A stretch of DNA of 17,873 nucleotides from COE1 sp036310845. GTDB taxonomy: Bacteria > Bacillota > Clostridia > Lachnospirales > Lachnospiraceae. Each line of letters opens with the position of its first letter. The first letter of the stretch is position 1. Position numbers and translations under genes: made by a program. Location of the stretch: the NCBI GenBank assembly GCA_036310845.1, contig JAXJRB010000139.1, positions 1 through 17,873 on the forward strand, read 5' to 3'. Below the pieces are notes generated by a model. That model was given only the letters and a program-made list of their open reading frames with translations. It had not been told where the DNA came from and ran no database searches. Positions 1 through 9,350 of the stretch are shown one piece after another.

Positions 1-1
1 A

Positions 2-2299
2 TTTAAGAAAGAAGTATATAGCGGAAGTATACATGAAAATTATATTCTTACAGAGTTGATTCTTGAAAAGTTAGAGAATGATTCTCTTGAAAGTAAGATA
101 GTCAAGGCGCTTTCGCTCATCTACATTTTGGAGCAGTTTGAAAAATTGCAGCCTTCAAAAGAAGAAATAGTAAGCATTTTTTCAATTAGTTATAGTACTG
201 ATGAGATTAATGAAGCTATTGATAATCTAATTGATAAGGAATATGTAATATATCTTAAACGGAGCAATAATTTTTTAAGATTAAAACAAACCTCAGGTGT
301 TGATATTCATCAAAAAATCAAGGATATGATTGAGGTTCAGAGTAAGAAAACCACAATCAAGGAAACACTCAATAATTCTAATTTTGATAATTATGTGTAT
401 CCATCAAGATATAACAATGCACATGATATGATTAGATTCTTTGCGTTCGAATTTATAGACGAGGAAGAGATATCTGATGATATTGATTGGAATGCCAAAA
501 GTGAAAATATTGATGCGGATGGAATTGTATATGGAATAATTCCACATAGTGAAGAAGGCATCAAAAGAATACAGTCAGTGCTTTATAAAACGACTAAAGA
601 TAGTGAGCGTTTTATATTTATTATTCCAAAGCATTATTGTGATATCAGTGATGTGGTGAAGGAATATAATGCAGTATCGATTCTCCGTGATGCTGCTAAT
701 GATGACAAGGTACTCTTTGATGAATATGAGGTCATATATGAAGATTTACGAGAGGTGATTAACTCATATATGAGGGGTTATACAAGACCAGAAGAGTATA
801 AGTCAAAGTATATATATTGTGGAGAAGATGTTTCGATAGGAAGAAAAGCGGCATTAACAGAACTAATGTCAAAGATTTGCGATGATGTATTCTCACTTAC
901 TCCAGTTATTAATAATGAGGCAATGAATAAGAATGAGATTACCTCCACTGCGAATAACAGTCGTAATAAGATTGTTGCAGCTCTTCTTAGAAATGAATTG
1001 GAGCCTAATTTGGGTCTTTCAGGATCAGGCCAGGAAGTGTCAATTATGCGAAGCACATTGATTCGTACTGGTATTTGGGAAGAGAATGGCGGTTTGCCAC
1101 GCATTAATCTTAGGCCAACTAAGATTGAACATATGGATGATGTGCTTGAGACCATTGAAACATTTGTTGAAGAAGCTAAAACAAAAGATGGTATTTCTTT
1201 TGAAGTATTGTATAGACGCTTAACCAGCCCCGAATTTCATATAGGTTTGAGAAAAGGGTTGATTCCGATTTACCTTGCGGCTGTAATTCATGAATATAAA
1301 AGTGAAGTAATAATTTCTGACCAATATGGACAGGTTGCTGTCAATTCAGAGGTTATGCTACAAATCAACTCAAAGCCGGAGATGTTTACCTTGTCGTATT
1401 TGGAATGGGATACAGATAAGGAAAATTATGTTAAAAAACTAGCAGATGATTTTTCTGATTTTATCGTAGCTGCTGAACGTAATGTAAATTCATATGATTA
1501 TGTTGTATCAGCTATGAAAAGATGGTATATGGCATTGCCAAAGTATGCCAAAGATAGTAGAGAAACGCCCGAAGGAGGCAGAATTCCAAAAGAGTATTTG
1601 AATGTACTAAAACTCTTGAAACAGAGTAACAGCGGCAACGAACTGTTATTTGAGAAACTGCCTATGGCATTTGGAAGTGAAAAGTTTGATGAAGGACTGG
1701 GAATCAGAATTAAGGAAGTTAAAGAGTTCTATGACAGTTTCCTTCAAGATGTAAAGAAATCACTTGCAAATGAAATCAAGGGCATCTTTTCAAATGTATC
1801 TGAAGAGACAAAGGTTTCTCAAATGTCATTGTCATCGGTTATAAAAGACTGGTGTGAATCATTGGACCAGACTGTGTTTGAACAATTATTCACGGATGGA
1901 ACAGAAAGAGTTTTGAAAGTTTTTTGTGAGATTACCAATGATGATGACTTAACTATTACTCAATTAGCAAAACTAGCAACTGATTTACGCCTGGATGACT
2001 GGGATGAAAAGATAAGAATTTTGTTTATTGATAATATGAAGAGATACAAATCTACAGCAGAAAATCATCATTCTGACGATGCTTCAGCTGGAGAAGTTCA
2101 GTCAACAAGTGCGTATCAAATAACATTTACGGATGAAAATGGAGTTTCAACAACAAAACGATTCGATCGTGTGGAAGGAACTGGAAGGGGAAAACTTCTT
2201 CATAACCAAGTTACAGCTGCGCTGGATTCTATGGGAAGAGCTATTACCGATCAAGAAAAGAGACAGATATTAATGGAGATTCTGAAGAATCTTTGTTAA
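2..2299 (+). CDS. Large Dnd/BREX-type P-loop-associated protein, C-terminal part only
   Basis: The frame is open from base 2 with no stop, so the gene starts off the left edge and only its last 765 residues are visible. A TTG at 56 is not a convincing start because coding-like sequence continues upstream. Roughly residues 20-110 look like a winged-helix domain, an IVKALSLIYILEQFE-type helix followed by a short strand ending SGVDI. A region near 310-350 (NNSRNKIVAALLRNELEPN) and a conserved-looking end (FDRVEGTGRGKLL, then a helix) recall BrxC/PglY-like or other large ATPases of defence islands, whose P-loop is N-terminal and would lie outside the window. No Walker A motif is visible here. It ends 17 bases before the desulfurase start, so the two share an operon. 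I infer a restriction or interference component of the phosphorothioation system; the family assignment is tentative. Confidence 0.55.
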   Translation, partial: FKKEVYSGSIHENYILTELILEKLENDSLESKIVKALSLIYILEQFEKLQPSKEEIVSIFSISYSTDEINEAIDNLIDKEYVIYLKRSNNFLRLKQTSGVDIHQKIKDMIEVQSKKTTIKETLNNSNFDNYVYPSRYNNAHDMIRFFAFEFIDEEEISDDIDWNAKSENIDADGIVYGIIPHSEEGIKRIQSVLYKTTKDSERFIFIIPKHYCDISDVVKEYNAVSILRDAANDDKVLFDEYEVIYEDLREVINSYMRGYTRPEEYKSKYIYCGEDVSIGRKAALTELMSKICDDVFSLTPVINNEAMNKNEITSTANNSRNKIVAALLRNELEPNLGLSGSGQEVSIMRSTLIRTGIWEENGGLPRINLRPTKIEHMDDVLETIETFVEEAKTKDGISFEVLYRRLTSPEFHIGLRKGLIPIYLAAVIHEYKSEVIISDQYGQVAVNSEVMLQINSKPEMFTLSYLEWDTDKENYVKKLADDFSDFIVAAERNVNSYDYVVSAMKRWYMALPKYAKDSRETPEGGRIPKEYLNVLKLLKQSNSGNELLFEKLPMAFGSEKFDEGLGIRIKEVKEFYDSFLQDVKKSLANEIKGIFSNVSEETKVSQMSLSSVIKDWCESLDQTVFEQLFTDGTERVLKVFCEITNDDDLTITQLAKLATDLRLDDWDEKIRILFIDNMKRYKSTAENHHSDDASAGEVQSTSAYQITFTDENGVSTTKRFDRVEGTGRGKLLHNQVTAALDSMGRAITDQEKRQILMEILKNLC

Positions 2300-2316
2300 T
2301 AAGAGAGGAGGCGAAA

Positions 2317-3462
2317 ATGGCATATTTTGATAATGCTGCAACTACATTTCCAAAACCGGAACAAGTTTATCAATTTATGGATGAATTCTATCGCCTTAAT
2401 GGAGGAAATGCTGGACGCGGAAAGTATGCATTGGCGATGTCCGCAGGTGCTTTAATAGCGGATACAAGAAAAAGAATACAGGAATTATTACATTGTCCAG
2501 CTAAGCAGGTTGTATTTGAACCTACTGCGACAATAGCTCTAAATATTATAATTCAAGGTATCATTAAGACCGGAATAAAGAATGTTTATATCAGTCCTTT
2601 TGAGCATAACGCAGTTACACGAACCTTGCATAGTTATGAAAAGAATGGAGACATAAATGTAATTGAATTATCAGTGTCTTCAGAATTGGAATATGACCTT
2701 GATAGAATAAGGTATCAGTTTGATGATATTAAACCAGATTTTGTGATAGTGAGCCATGCCAGTAATGTAATAGGGCTGATTGCTCCGGTTGAGGATATCT
2801 TTATTCTTGCTAAAAAATATGGGGCAATTACATTGGTTGATATGGCTCAGAGTGCCGGTCTTGTGGATTGCAATGTAGGATTAGATGTATTTGATTTTGC
2901 TGTATTTGCTGGGCATAAAACATTACTAGGTCCAACTGGAATATCAGGATTTGTTATGAATCCATCAGTTAAGCTTCCAGCGGTAATTTATGGTGGAACT
3001 GGATACGAGTCTGCTAATCAAGATATGCCAGAAAGCCTGCCAGAGAAGTTTGAAATGGGAACATTGAATATAGTTGGAGTCGCAGGATTAAATGCTTCTT
3101 TGAAATGGATCCAGGAAAAATCTGTTAGCCGGCTATACGAGGAGGAAATTGAAAAAAGAGCACAACTAATAAAGCTGTTAAGTGAATACGATTTTATAAA
3201 GGTAGTAGGGAATGTACAAAATCAAAAATATGTTGGAATTGTATCATGTTTAATAGATGGAATTAGTAGTGATAGTGCTGGTGGTATTTTTAGTGAAAAG
3301 GGTATAGCTGTACGAACTGGTTTGCACTGTGCTCCAATGGCACATCAGTTTTTGAATACGTATCCAGCGGGTACAATTAGATTTAGTGTTAATGGGTTTA
3401 CAAGCAATGAAGATTTTGAAGAATTAAGATTTGCATTAGACTATATAAAAGAAAATATTTGA
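2317..3462 (+). CDS. dndA: DndA-type cysteine desulfurase
   Basis: This is a PLP-dependent enzyme that takes sulfur from L-cysteine as a persulfide and passes it on; in Dnd systems the acceptor is the DndC sulfur-insertion machinery. The 381 residues begin AYFDNAATTFPKP, the class V aminotransferase opening. D175 and Q178 (VDMAQSAG) are the expected PLP contacts, H200-K201 carries the Schiff-base lysine, and C338 in RTGLHCAP is the sulfur-accepting cysteine of the SufS/CsdB-like group. Length and motifs are complete. The start is the ATG at 2317, behind GAGAGGAGG at 2302-2310; a TTG at 2293 overlaps the preceding stop and lacks such a site. Because it sits among Dnd genes I call it DndA rather than a housekeeping SufS or IscS; the sequence alone would not separate these. 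Confidence 0.88.
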   Translation: MAYFDNAATTFPKPEQVYQFMDEFYRLNGGNAGRGKYALAMSAGALIADTRKRIQELLHCPAKQVVFEPTATIALNIIIQGIIKTGIKNVYISPFEHNAVTRTLHSYEKNGDINVIELSVSSELEYDLDRIRYQFDDIKPDFVIVSHASNVIGLIAPVEDIFILAKKYGAITLVDMAQSAGLVDCNVGLDVFDFAVFAGHKTLLGPTGISGFVMNPSVKLPAVIYGGTGYESANQDMPESLPEKFEMGTLNIVGVAGLNASLKWIQEKSVSRLYEEEIEKRAQLIKLLSEYDFIKVVGNVQNQKYVGIVSCLIDGISSDSAGGIFSEKGIAVRTGLHCAPMAHQFLNTYPAGTIRFSVNGFTSNEDFEELRFALDYIKENI

Positions 3463-3475
3463 TGGGGGAGTTTAC

Positions 3476-5653
3476 ATGCTTTTTACAGATTTAGAAATCA
3501 AAGAAGAATATCGATCTCTTCAAGATGATATTGTTGGTGATTTCTATACTCCAGTATTGAAATGTGCTAAGAAGTATCAAAGAGCAGTAGGTTTTTTTTC
3601 TTCAACCGCATTGATAGAAATATCACAAGGTATTTCTGGTTTAGTGAAAAATGGCGGTACAATCGAACTGGTTGCATCACCTAAGCTGTCAGAGGACGAT
3701 GTGGTTGCTATTGAAAAAGGTTTGAAACTACGGGATGAGGTCATTAAGGAGCGCATTGCTGAGGCTATAGCAGAACCTAAAAATAAATACGAAGAGAGTC
3801 GCCTTAATTATTTAATTAATCTAATTGCTTATGGGATACTTGATATAAAAATTGCTGTTCTGGATGATAGCGAACATATAGGAATGTATCACGAAAAGGT
3901 GGGTCTAATGTATGATGAGGCTGGTAATACTTTGGCTTTTTCAGGATCCATGAATGAAAGCACTACTGCATTTATGCACAATTGTGAATCTATTGATGTG
4001 TTTAAATCATGGGAAGGTGGTTCTGATGCACGAAGGGTTATGAATAAGCAGTTGTCCTTTAAAGCAATATGGGAAAACTACGAGCCACATATGAGTGTTC
4101 TTGATTTTCCAGAGGCAGCAAAAGAAAAACTATTTCAATATAGAAAGTCAGATAAAATCGATCACAATGATGCGAACATAACTGAAAGAGAACCAGTGAA
4201 TGAGGTGGCTGACAAGCCAGAAGAAGTACTTGTTCCACATGTTCCAAAGTGGGTTACTATACGTCCTTATCAAGAGCAGGCAATAGAGAATTGGCAGAAT
4301 CGAAATTATGTAGGTATTTTTGACATGGCTACAGGAACCGGTAAAACATATACGGGTTTAGCTGCTGTCGTTAAACTGTATGAAAACCGCAAGGCACCTT
4401 TAGCTGTATTGATTGTTTGTCCTTATCAGCATCTGGTGAATCAATGGGTTGAAGATATTGTGACATTTGGGATGAAACCGGTTATTTGTCATTCTGCATC
4501 AACTCAAAAGAAATGGAAAAATAGATTGAAAGATGCCTGCTTGTCATTGGAGTTGGGAATCACAGATAACATTTGTGCAATTTTTACCAATGCAACTTAT
4601 GGCACGGAATTTGTTCAGAACACTATTGCTCACATCAAATCGCAAGCAGTATTGGTAGTTGATGAGGCTCATAATTTTGGAGCAGTAAAAGCAAGTAAAG
4701 ATTTGGATGAAAGAATACCGTATAGACTCGCACTGTCAGCAACGTTAGAGCGTCATGGAGATGATGCGGGTACCAAGAAGCTATTTGATTACTTCGGTGA
4801 TAAGTGTATTGAGTATACGTTAAAAGAAGCCATTGATAATGATATGCTGGTTAGATATTATTATCATCCAATTGTAGTAAGTTTTAAGGATGACGAATTA
4901 GAAGCGTATCTTGAAATATCAAAGCAAATAGCACAGGCAATGATGAGTTGCAAAGATGCTGAGCCAAGTGATTATGCAAAGATGCTGATGATAAAAAGAG
5001 CCAGAATGGTTGCAGCTGCTAGAGAGAAAGTAGAAAGACTGGTAGAGGAGATGCAAAAGCACTCAAAAGAAAATCATATGCTTGTATATTGCGGTGCGAC
5101 TACTATGAGAGATATTGATTATGATGAGGAGAAACCACCTGAGGAAGATAAGCGTCAGGTTGATATTGTTACTGAAATTCTTGGAAACTCTTTAGATATG
5201 AAGGTCGCAAAATTTACATCAGAAGAGACTGCTGAACAGAGAGAAAAATTGAAATCAGAATTTGACGAAGGAGAATCTCTTCAAACATTAATAGCTATTA
5301 GATGTTTGGATGAAGGTGTAAATATCCCAAGTATTCGAAAAGCTTTTATATTAGCAAGTAGTACAAATCCAAAAGAGTATATACAGAGACGAGGACGAGT
5401 TCTCAGAAAATATAAAGGAAAAATGCATGCTGATATTTATGACTTTGTGGTATCTCCATTACCGTTAGACTGCATTGATGCATATGATGAAGAAACAATT
5501 AGGCTATCACAATCACTTGTGAAACGCGAAATTGTTAGAATGAAAGACTTTGCGGACTTAGCTGAAAACACGAGCGTTGCCGATGATTACATTTATACAT
5601 TTATAGATCGATACGGAATAGATCTAGAGGAGGATACAGATGGCTTTGAATGA
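3476..5653 (+). CDS. DEAH-box helicase with N-terminal PLD-like nuclease domain
   Basis: This 725-residue protein fuses two domains. Residues 1-200 look like a phospholipase-D-type nuclease: HEK at 139-141, then D147, then GNTLAFSGSMNES, the pattern of PLD-like domains fused to restriction helicases, with one residue more than the classic HxKx4D spacing. Residues 255-665 are a superfamily 2 helicase: Q-like IRPYQEQAIE (262-271), Walker A ATGTGKT (285-291), DEAH (396-399), SAT (421-423), LDEGVNIPS (611-619) and the arginine-finger motif QRRGRVLR (637-644). The ATG at 3476 follows GGGGGAG with good spacing, 13 bases after the desulfurase stop. It probably translocates on and cuts non-self DNA as part of the defence arm; that role is inferred from architecture and neighbours. 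Its last codons overlap the next small gene by 14 bases. Confidence 0.85.
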   Translation: MLFTDLEIKEEYRSLQDDIVGDFYTPVLKCAKKYQRAVGFFSSTALIEISQGISGLVKNGGTIELVASPKLSEDDVVAIEKGLKLRDEVIKERIAEAIAEPKNKYEESRLNYLINLIAYGILDIKIAVLDDSEHIGMYHEKVGLMYDEAGNTLAFSGSMNESTTAFMHNCESIDVFKSWEGGSDARRVMNKQLSFKAIWENYEPHMSVLDFPEAAKEKLFQYRKSDKIDHNDANITEREPVNEVADKPEEVLVPHVPKWVTIRPYQEQAIENWQNRNYVGIFDMATGTGKTYTGLAAVVKLYENRKAPLAVLIVCPYQHLVNQWVEDIVTFGMKPVICHSASTQKKWKNRLKDACLSLELGITDNICAIFTNATYGTEFVQNTIAHIKSQAVLVVDEAHNFGAVKASKDLDERIPYRLALSATLERHGDDAGTKKLFDYFGDKCIEYTLKEAIDNDMLVRYYYHPIVVSFKDDELEAYLEISKQIAQAMMSCKDAEPSDYAKMLMIKRARMVAAAREKVERLVEEMQKHSKENHMLVYCGATTMRDIDYDEEKPPEEDKRQVDIVTEILGNSLDMKVAKFTSEETAEQREKLKSEFDEGESLQTLIAIRCLDEGVNIPSIRKAFILASSTNPKEYIQRRGRVLRKYKGKMHADIYDFVVSPLPLDCIDAYDEETIRLSQSLVKREIVRMKDFADLAENTSVADDYIYTFIDRYGIDLEEDTDGFE

Positions 5654-5810
5654 TGGACAAGAGATAAACGGTAGAAAACTGGATAAAATTAAATTTGAGA
5701 TTCTTCAGCTTGAGGATGATAATGCAAAAACCAAGGACTATACGCAGACAGAAATGGTTGAAAAAATTAAACAGACTATTAAAGATGGTGTTGATGGTAA
5801 ACTGGGATAA
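5640..5810 (+). CDS. 56-residue small protein of the Dnd-type operon
   Basis: A short reading frame starts at ATG 5640, six bases after a strong AGAGGAGG at 5626-5633, and overlaps the end of the helicase gene by 14 bases. It ends at TAA 5808-5810, just ahead of the GGGGGAG ribosome site of the ATPase gene. The product begins MALNDGQEIN and is mostly charged (KLDKIKFEILQLEDD, then a second helix-like stretch EMVEKIKQTIKDG), with no cysteines, signal peptide or membrane segment. I do not recognise the family. The strong ribosome site, the exact fit between its neighbours and the absence of any other explanation for these 170 bases argue that it is real. It could be a small structural subunit or adaptor between helicase and ATPase; this is only a guess. 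Confidence 0.75.
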   Translation: MALNDGQEINGRKLDKIKFEILQLEDDNAKTKDYTQTEMVEKIKQTIKDGVDGKLG

Positions 5811-5821
5811 GGGGGAGCGAG

Positions 5822-7813
5822 ATGCTAATTAAATCTTTAAGGTATAAAAATTTTAGGCAATTTAAAGGCGAGAATAAGATTGATTTCTCCGCAGATCCTG
5901 AAAAAAATGTAACGATTATTTTGGGTGATAATACCTTTGGTAAAACTACATTACTTCAGATGTTTAATTGGTGCTTCTATGACAAGGCTATTTTTAATGA
6001 TAATCCAGACTTTTTGCTGAATTTAGAGTTGGCATCAGGAATGTATAATGATGATGATCCAATTGAAGTGCTGATTGAAATAGTTCTTTCGCATGAGGGA
6101 AGAGATTATACAATTACCAGAAAACAGGATTACTTGAAAGTAAATGGAAAAGTGATTCATAGAGACTCAAAGTTAAAAGTATCATTCAAAGATCTTAGTA
6201 CTGGAAAGACAGGTTATATTGAGAAGGATAAGGATATGAAGAGTGTTATAAACCTAATCCTTCCAGAAGACCTTTCTGGATATTTCTTCTTTGATACAGA
6301 GCGTGTTCAGAACGTTGCTGATCGAAAAGACCTTTCTTCATCAGTAAAAGGATTGTTAGGATTAACCGTTTTGGATAATGCATTAAAGCATTTAGGAAAA
6401 GAAGAATCTAAGACAACAGTAATAGGATCATTTTATGAAGATTTAAAAAAGAATGATGATTCTAAGGCAACTGAGGCATTAGCTGAAATCCAGGCTGCGG
6501 AAGAAACCAGAGCGTATCAGCAAAAAATAAAAGATGACGCAGAAGCTGAAATTGATAATTATGAGCGCAGAAGAGAAGTTCTTGAAGGCAAGATTAGAGA
6601 CTTACAAGCAACAACAGATTTACAAAAACGTAAGGATCAGTTAACAAGAGACATTAAGAGTGAGAAAGAAGCATTAGAAAAAGTGTATTCTGAATTTCCA
6701 ATTTTGTTTGGCGACGACGCTGTTTGGTTTTTTGCACAGCCACTTTATAGACAAGCTATGGAATTCCTTGAGCAGGCTGATGTTGATGACAAAGGTATTT
6801 CTGATGTTACTGCTAATACTATAAAAGAGTTAATTAAAAATGGAAGATGTTTATGTGGAGCTGAGGTAAAGGATGGAAACGATGCATACTTGCATCTAAT
6901 GGAGCAGATTAAGTTTGTACCACCTGAATCTATAGGTACTACAATTAAGAACTTTAAGAAGGATATTGCTCAGTACGATAAGATAAATTTAAACGACAGA
7001 TTCTTCATAACTATTCAGTCAAGAATAGCTGATATTTTAAGATTTAAGAATAGAATACAAGAGTGGGAAGAAGAAATCGCTGAGATAGAAACTGAAATTG
7101 AAGGCAAGGAAGACGCAAAGAAGTATCAAATTGAACTGAATGACGTGAAGACACGTCTGAAGGAGAAGACTAAGACTAAGGAACTTGCAATAGCTAAGAT
7201 TGCCGAGGCTGAAAGTCGGAAGGAGCGGTTTAAGAAAATATACGATACTCTTATTGCGAAATCAGATAAAGGCAGAGAGATTCGAAGATATCTTGCTTAC
7301 GCAGAAAAAATACAGGAGTGGATTCAGGGATATTATCAGACTGAAGAGAGTAAAATCCGCTCTGAACTGCAAGAGCATGTAAATACAATCTTCCAGAGAA
7401 TGTATCATGGAGAAAGAGAATTGGAGATTAATGAAAAATATCAAACGGTTCTCTACACCATTATTCCTGAAACTAAGCAGAAGGTAATCTCTGGTGAATC
7501 AGAGGGATTGCTTCGTGTAAAGAATTTCGCATTTATCGCAGGTCTTGTTGATCTTGCTAAAGACAAGGCTTTAAAGGTAGGGGATAATCGGCTTGAAAAT
7601 GAGCCATATCCGTTGATTCTTGATGCACCTTTCTCTAATGCGGATGAAGAGCATATAAAAAATATTTCAAGAGAACTTCCAATGGTTGCTGAGCAGGTCA
7701 TTATGTTTGTAATGAAGAAAGACTGGAGATATGCTGAAACTGTAATTCTTGATAGGGTAAATAAAATGTATACCCTTGAAAAACACAGTGATACATATTC
7801 TACAATCAGTTAG
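5822..7813 (+). CDS. dndD: DndD-type SMC-like ATPase of DNA phosphorothioation
   Basis: The 663 residues form an ABC/SMC-like ATPase. The N-terminal half-site reads SLRYKNFRQFKGEN and carries Walker A GDNTFGKT (35-42). A coiled coil follows (about 210-290), then a CLCG motif (C343, C345), probably half of a zinc-hook-like turn, then a second coiled coil (about 400-475). The C-terminal half-site has the signature-like ISGESEGLLRVK (556-567), Walker B LILDAP (598-603) with the SNAD D-loop, and a conserved end. Length, single CxC hinge and the SGESEG signature match the DndD family, which works with DndC and DndE in inserting sulfur into the DNA backbone and is thought to use ATP to open or nick DNA. 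The ATG at 5822 is preceded by GGGGGAG. A RecF/SbcC-like repair ATPase is the main alternative. Confidence 0.85.
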   Translation: MLIKSLRYKNFRQFKGENKIDFSADPEKNVTIILGDNTFGKTTLLQMFNWCFYDKAIFNDNPDFLLNLELASGMYNDDDPIEVLIEIVLSHEGRDYTITRKQDYLKVNGKVIHRDSKLKVSFKDLSTGKTGYIEKDKDMKSVINLILPEDLSGYFFFDTERVQNVADRKDLSSSVKGLLGLTVLDNALKHLGKEESKTTVIGSFYEDLKKNDDSKATEALAEIQAAEETRAYQQKIKDDAEAEIDNYERRREVLEGKIRDLQATTDLQKRKDQLTRDIKSEKEALEKVYSEFPILFGDDAVWFFAQPLYRQAMEFLEQADVDDKGISDVTANTIKELIKNGRCLCGAEVKDGNDAYLHLMEQIKFVPPESIGTTIKNFKKDIAQYDKINLNDRFFITIQSRIADILRFKNRIQEWEEEIAEIETEIEGKEDAKKYQIELNDVKTRLKEKTKTKELAIAKIAEAESRKERFKKIYDTLIAKSDKGREIRRYLAYAEKIQEWIQGYYQTEESKIRSELQEHVNTIFQRMYHGERELEINEKYQTVLYTIIPETKQKVISGESEGLLRVKNFAFIAGLVDLAKDKALKVGDNRLENEPYPLILDAPFSNADEEHIKNISRELPMVAEQVIMFVMKKDWRYAETVILDRVNKMYTLEKHSDTYSTIS

Positions 7814-7824
7814 GAGGGATTGAG

Positions 7825-8367
7825 ATGGCTAAGAAAAAAGATGCAAAGGTAAGAATCTTTGAAAATGACTTAAATATTACTGGCAAGCATGCAACTTATC
7901 TTAAGTTTTTGGTTAATGAAGCTAAACTATATGATGACTATATTGACGTATATATGAATGCTGCAGTTTTTGGATATTTATATTCAAAGAAGGAACCAAA
8001 GGATAATGAATCTACTGATAGAGCCAGAATTTATGCAGACGCATTTTCGAATCATAGACAGGAATGTGTATTCCTTTATAGATTAATAATGTTATTAGAT
8101 GATGCAGCGCTGACTACAGACGAACGATTGGACAGGGCATTTAGATATGATGCCAACCCAGAAAAAGAGGAAGAATTACAAGAGTGTCTGGATTTGTTTA
8201 ATTCTTATGTACGAGGTGGTATCGAATATATGTACGGTCTGCTTACTACAGGATGTACATCTAAAGATGACTATATAAGAGCTACATTTGAGGCATCAAG
8301 AAACTTTAAAGATAGTATCGATGGAGTCTCTTACGAGGAAAAGATAAAACGCCTATTAAATAGATAG
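7825..8367 (+). CDS. Dnd-associated small protein (dnd_assoc_4-like or DndE-like)
   Basis: A 180-residue protein, probably cytoplasmic and largely helical, starts at ATG 7825 behind GGAGGGATTGAG, 11 bases after the dndD stop. The centre reads YMNAAVFGYLYSKKEP (43-58), then an acidic segment, then LYRLIMLLDD (84-93), and finally FNSYVRGGIEYMYGLL (125-140). This order, a hydrophobic AAxxGY helix followed much later by a FxxYxxGGxE helix, resembles small Dnd-associated proteins of the dnd_assoc_4 kind. It is longer than a canonical DndE (about 110 residues) and I do not see a clear DndE fold signature, though its place straight after dndD is where DndE usually lies. I therefore infer a modification-complex subunit or DNA-binding accessory, and leave the exact family open. 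Confidence 0.6.
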   Translation: MAKKKDAKVRIFENDLNITGKHATYLKFLVNEAKLYDDYIDVYMNAAVFGYLYSKKEPKDNESTDRARIYADAFSNHRQECVFLYRLIMLLDDAALTTDERLDRAFRYDANPEKEEELQECLDLFNSYVRGGIEYMYGLLTTGCTSKDDYIRATFEASRNFKDSIDGVSYEEKIKRLLNR

Positions 8368-8383
8368 AGAGGAGGTTATGCTG

Positions 8384-9346
8384 ATGGTTGTTATTGATGA
8401 CATATTAAATGAATTATATACAATTGATAATGACTGTTGGTATAACAATGTTTTAGAAATCCTCAAGCTCCTTGATTTCCCGGTTTCTTTTGATTATGCA
8501 TGTTTATGGGAAGAATTTCTTTATGTGCGATCTGAAAAGATGAGGGCAATTAATGCGAACGATAGGAAAGTGCTTTATCAATGCAAAATGATTGCTCATT
8601 ATCAAATGGAGAGAAAATATAAAAAAATACAAGTGTTTTCGATTCTGATTGCAGATGATGAGAATTCAAGAAATGATACTGTATATGATATTACGAGATT
8701 GTTTAGGAAGTTATATGGGCCCTTTACGGTTTTAATTTTTGTAAATGGCGCTGATATTGCATTTTCAGGAACCTCAATAAGTCAGAATAGAAAATCAGAA
8801 GTTATAATATCTGAATGGTTTAGTTTTGAACGTGATGTAGAATTGAATGAAAAAATCCTTGAGATAGATTTTAGTTATTTTACAGGTCGTTCTATTAATA
8901 TGTTATATAGTAATTATATATGGGCTATTTCTAGAATTTATGTTCGTTATCAAGAGAGTAAAATGTATTTGATATACGGATGTGATAATCCGATAACATA
9001 TGAAACCTTCGTAACCGGTCAGTATGATGACGAAACCATATTAACTACTAAAATAGATAGAGAAGAAACATTAAAAATTAATTCTGCCTATTATCCTAAT
9101 ATGTATGGAAGGGATTACTTCATAGATGACATAAGTATTGAAATGGAAGCGGCAGACTTCTTTGAAGATGCGGATGATATTGAATTTGAGTGGACTATGC
9201 TTGAGATGGAATTGGCGGAAGAAGCTGATGAAGAAGATGATGATGACTTCTTTGAAGAAGACGAAGATGATGATTCAGATGAATATGATGAAGAACTAAT
9301 AGGGTTAAATCCTGAAGAAATGTTAAAGTACATTCGAGGAGAGTGA
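8384..9346 (+). CDS. Unrecognised operon-end protein with a long acidic tail
   Basis: This is the last gene of the operon. Two ATGs lie close together at 8378 and 8384; GGAGG at 8371-8375 leaves only two bases to the first and eight to the second, so I start at 8384 (320 residues). Residues 1-250 are a globular, aromatic-rich region containing DITRLFRKLYGPFTVLIFVN (102-121) followed by an AFSG strand, vaguely like nuclease-fold regions that precede some restriction enzymes, but I cannot name a family. Residues 254-305 are extremely acidic (a run such as EEADEEDDDDFFEEDEDDD). The tail holds an internal duplication: a 14-nt block GACTTCTTTGAAGA occurs at 9155 and again exactly 90 bases later at 9245. 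An acidic tail may mimic DNA or hold a basic partner; this is inference. No signal peptide or membrane segment is seen. Confidence 0.7.
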   Translation: MVVIDDILNELYTIDNDCWYNNVLEILKLLDFPVSFDYACLWEEFLYVRSEKMRAINANDRKVLYQCKMIAHYQMERKYKKIQVFSILIADDENSRNDTVYDITRLFRKLYGPFTVLIFVNGADIAFSGTSISQNRKSEVIISEWFSFERDVELNEKILEIDFSYFTGRSINMLYSNYIWAISRIYVRYQESKMYLIYGCDNPITYETFVTGQYDDETILTTKIDREETLKINSAYYPNMYGRDYFIDDISIEMEAADFFEDADDIEFEWTMLEMELAEEADEEDDDDFFEEDEDDDSDEYDEELIGLNPEEMLKYIRGE

Positions 9347-9350
9347 TGCC

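Noticed and set aside
778..1155. Minus-strand frame of 125 codons
   Set aside because: It lies wholly inside a well-supported plus-strand gene and has no ribosome site or recognisable motif.
9115..9333. Minus-strand frame rich in serine
   Set aside because: It is only the antisense of the GAA/GAT-rich acidic tail of the plus-strand gene; serine runs arise from the complement of Asp/Glu codons.
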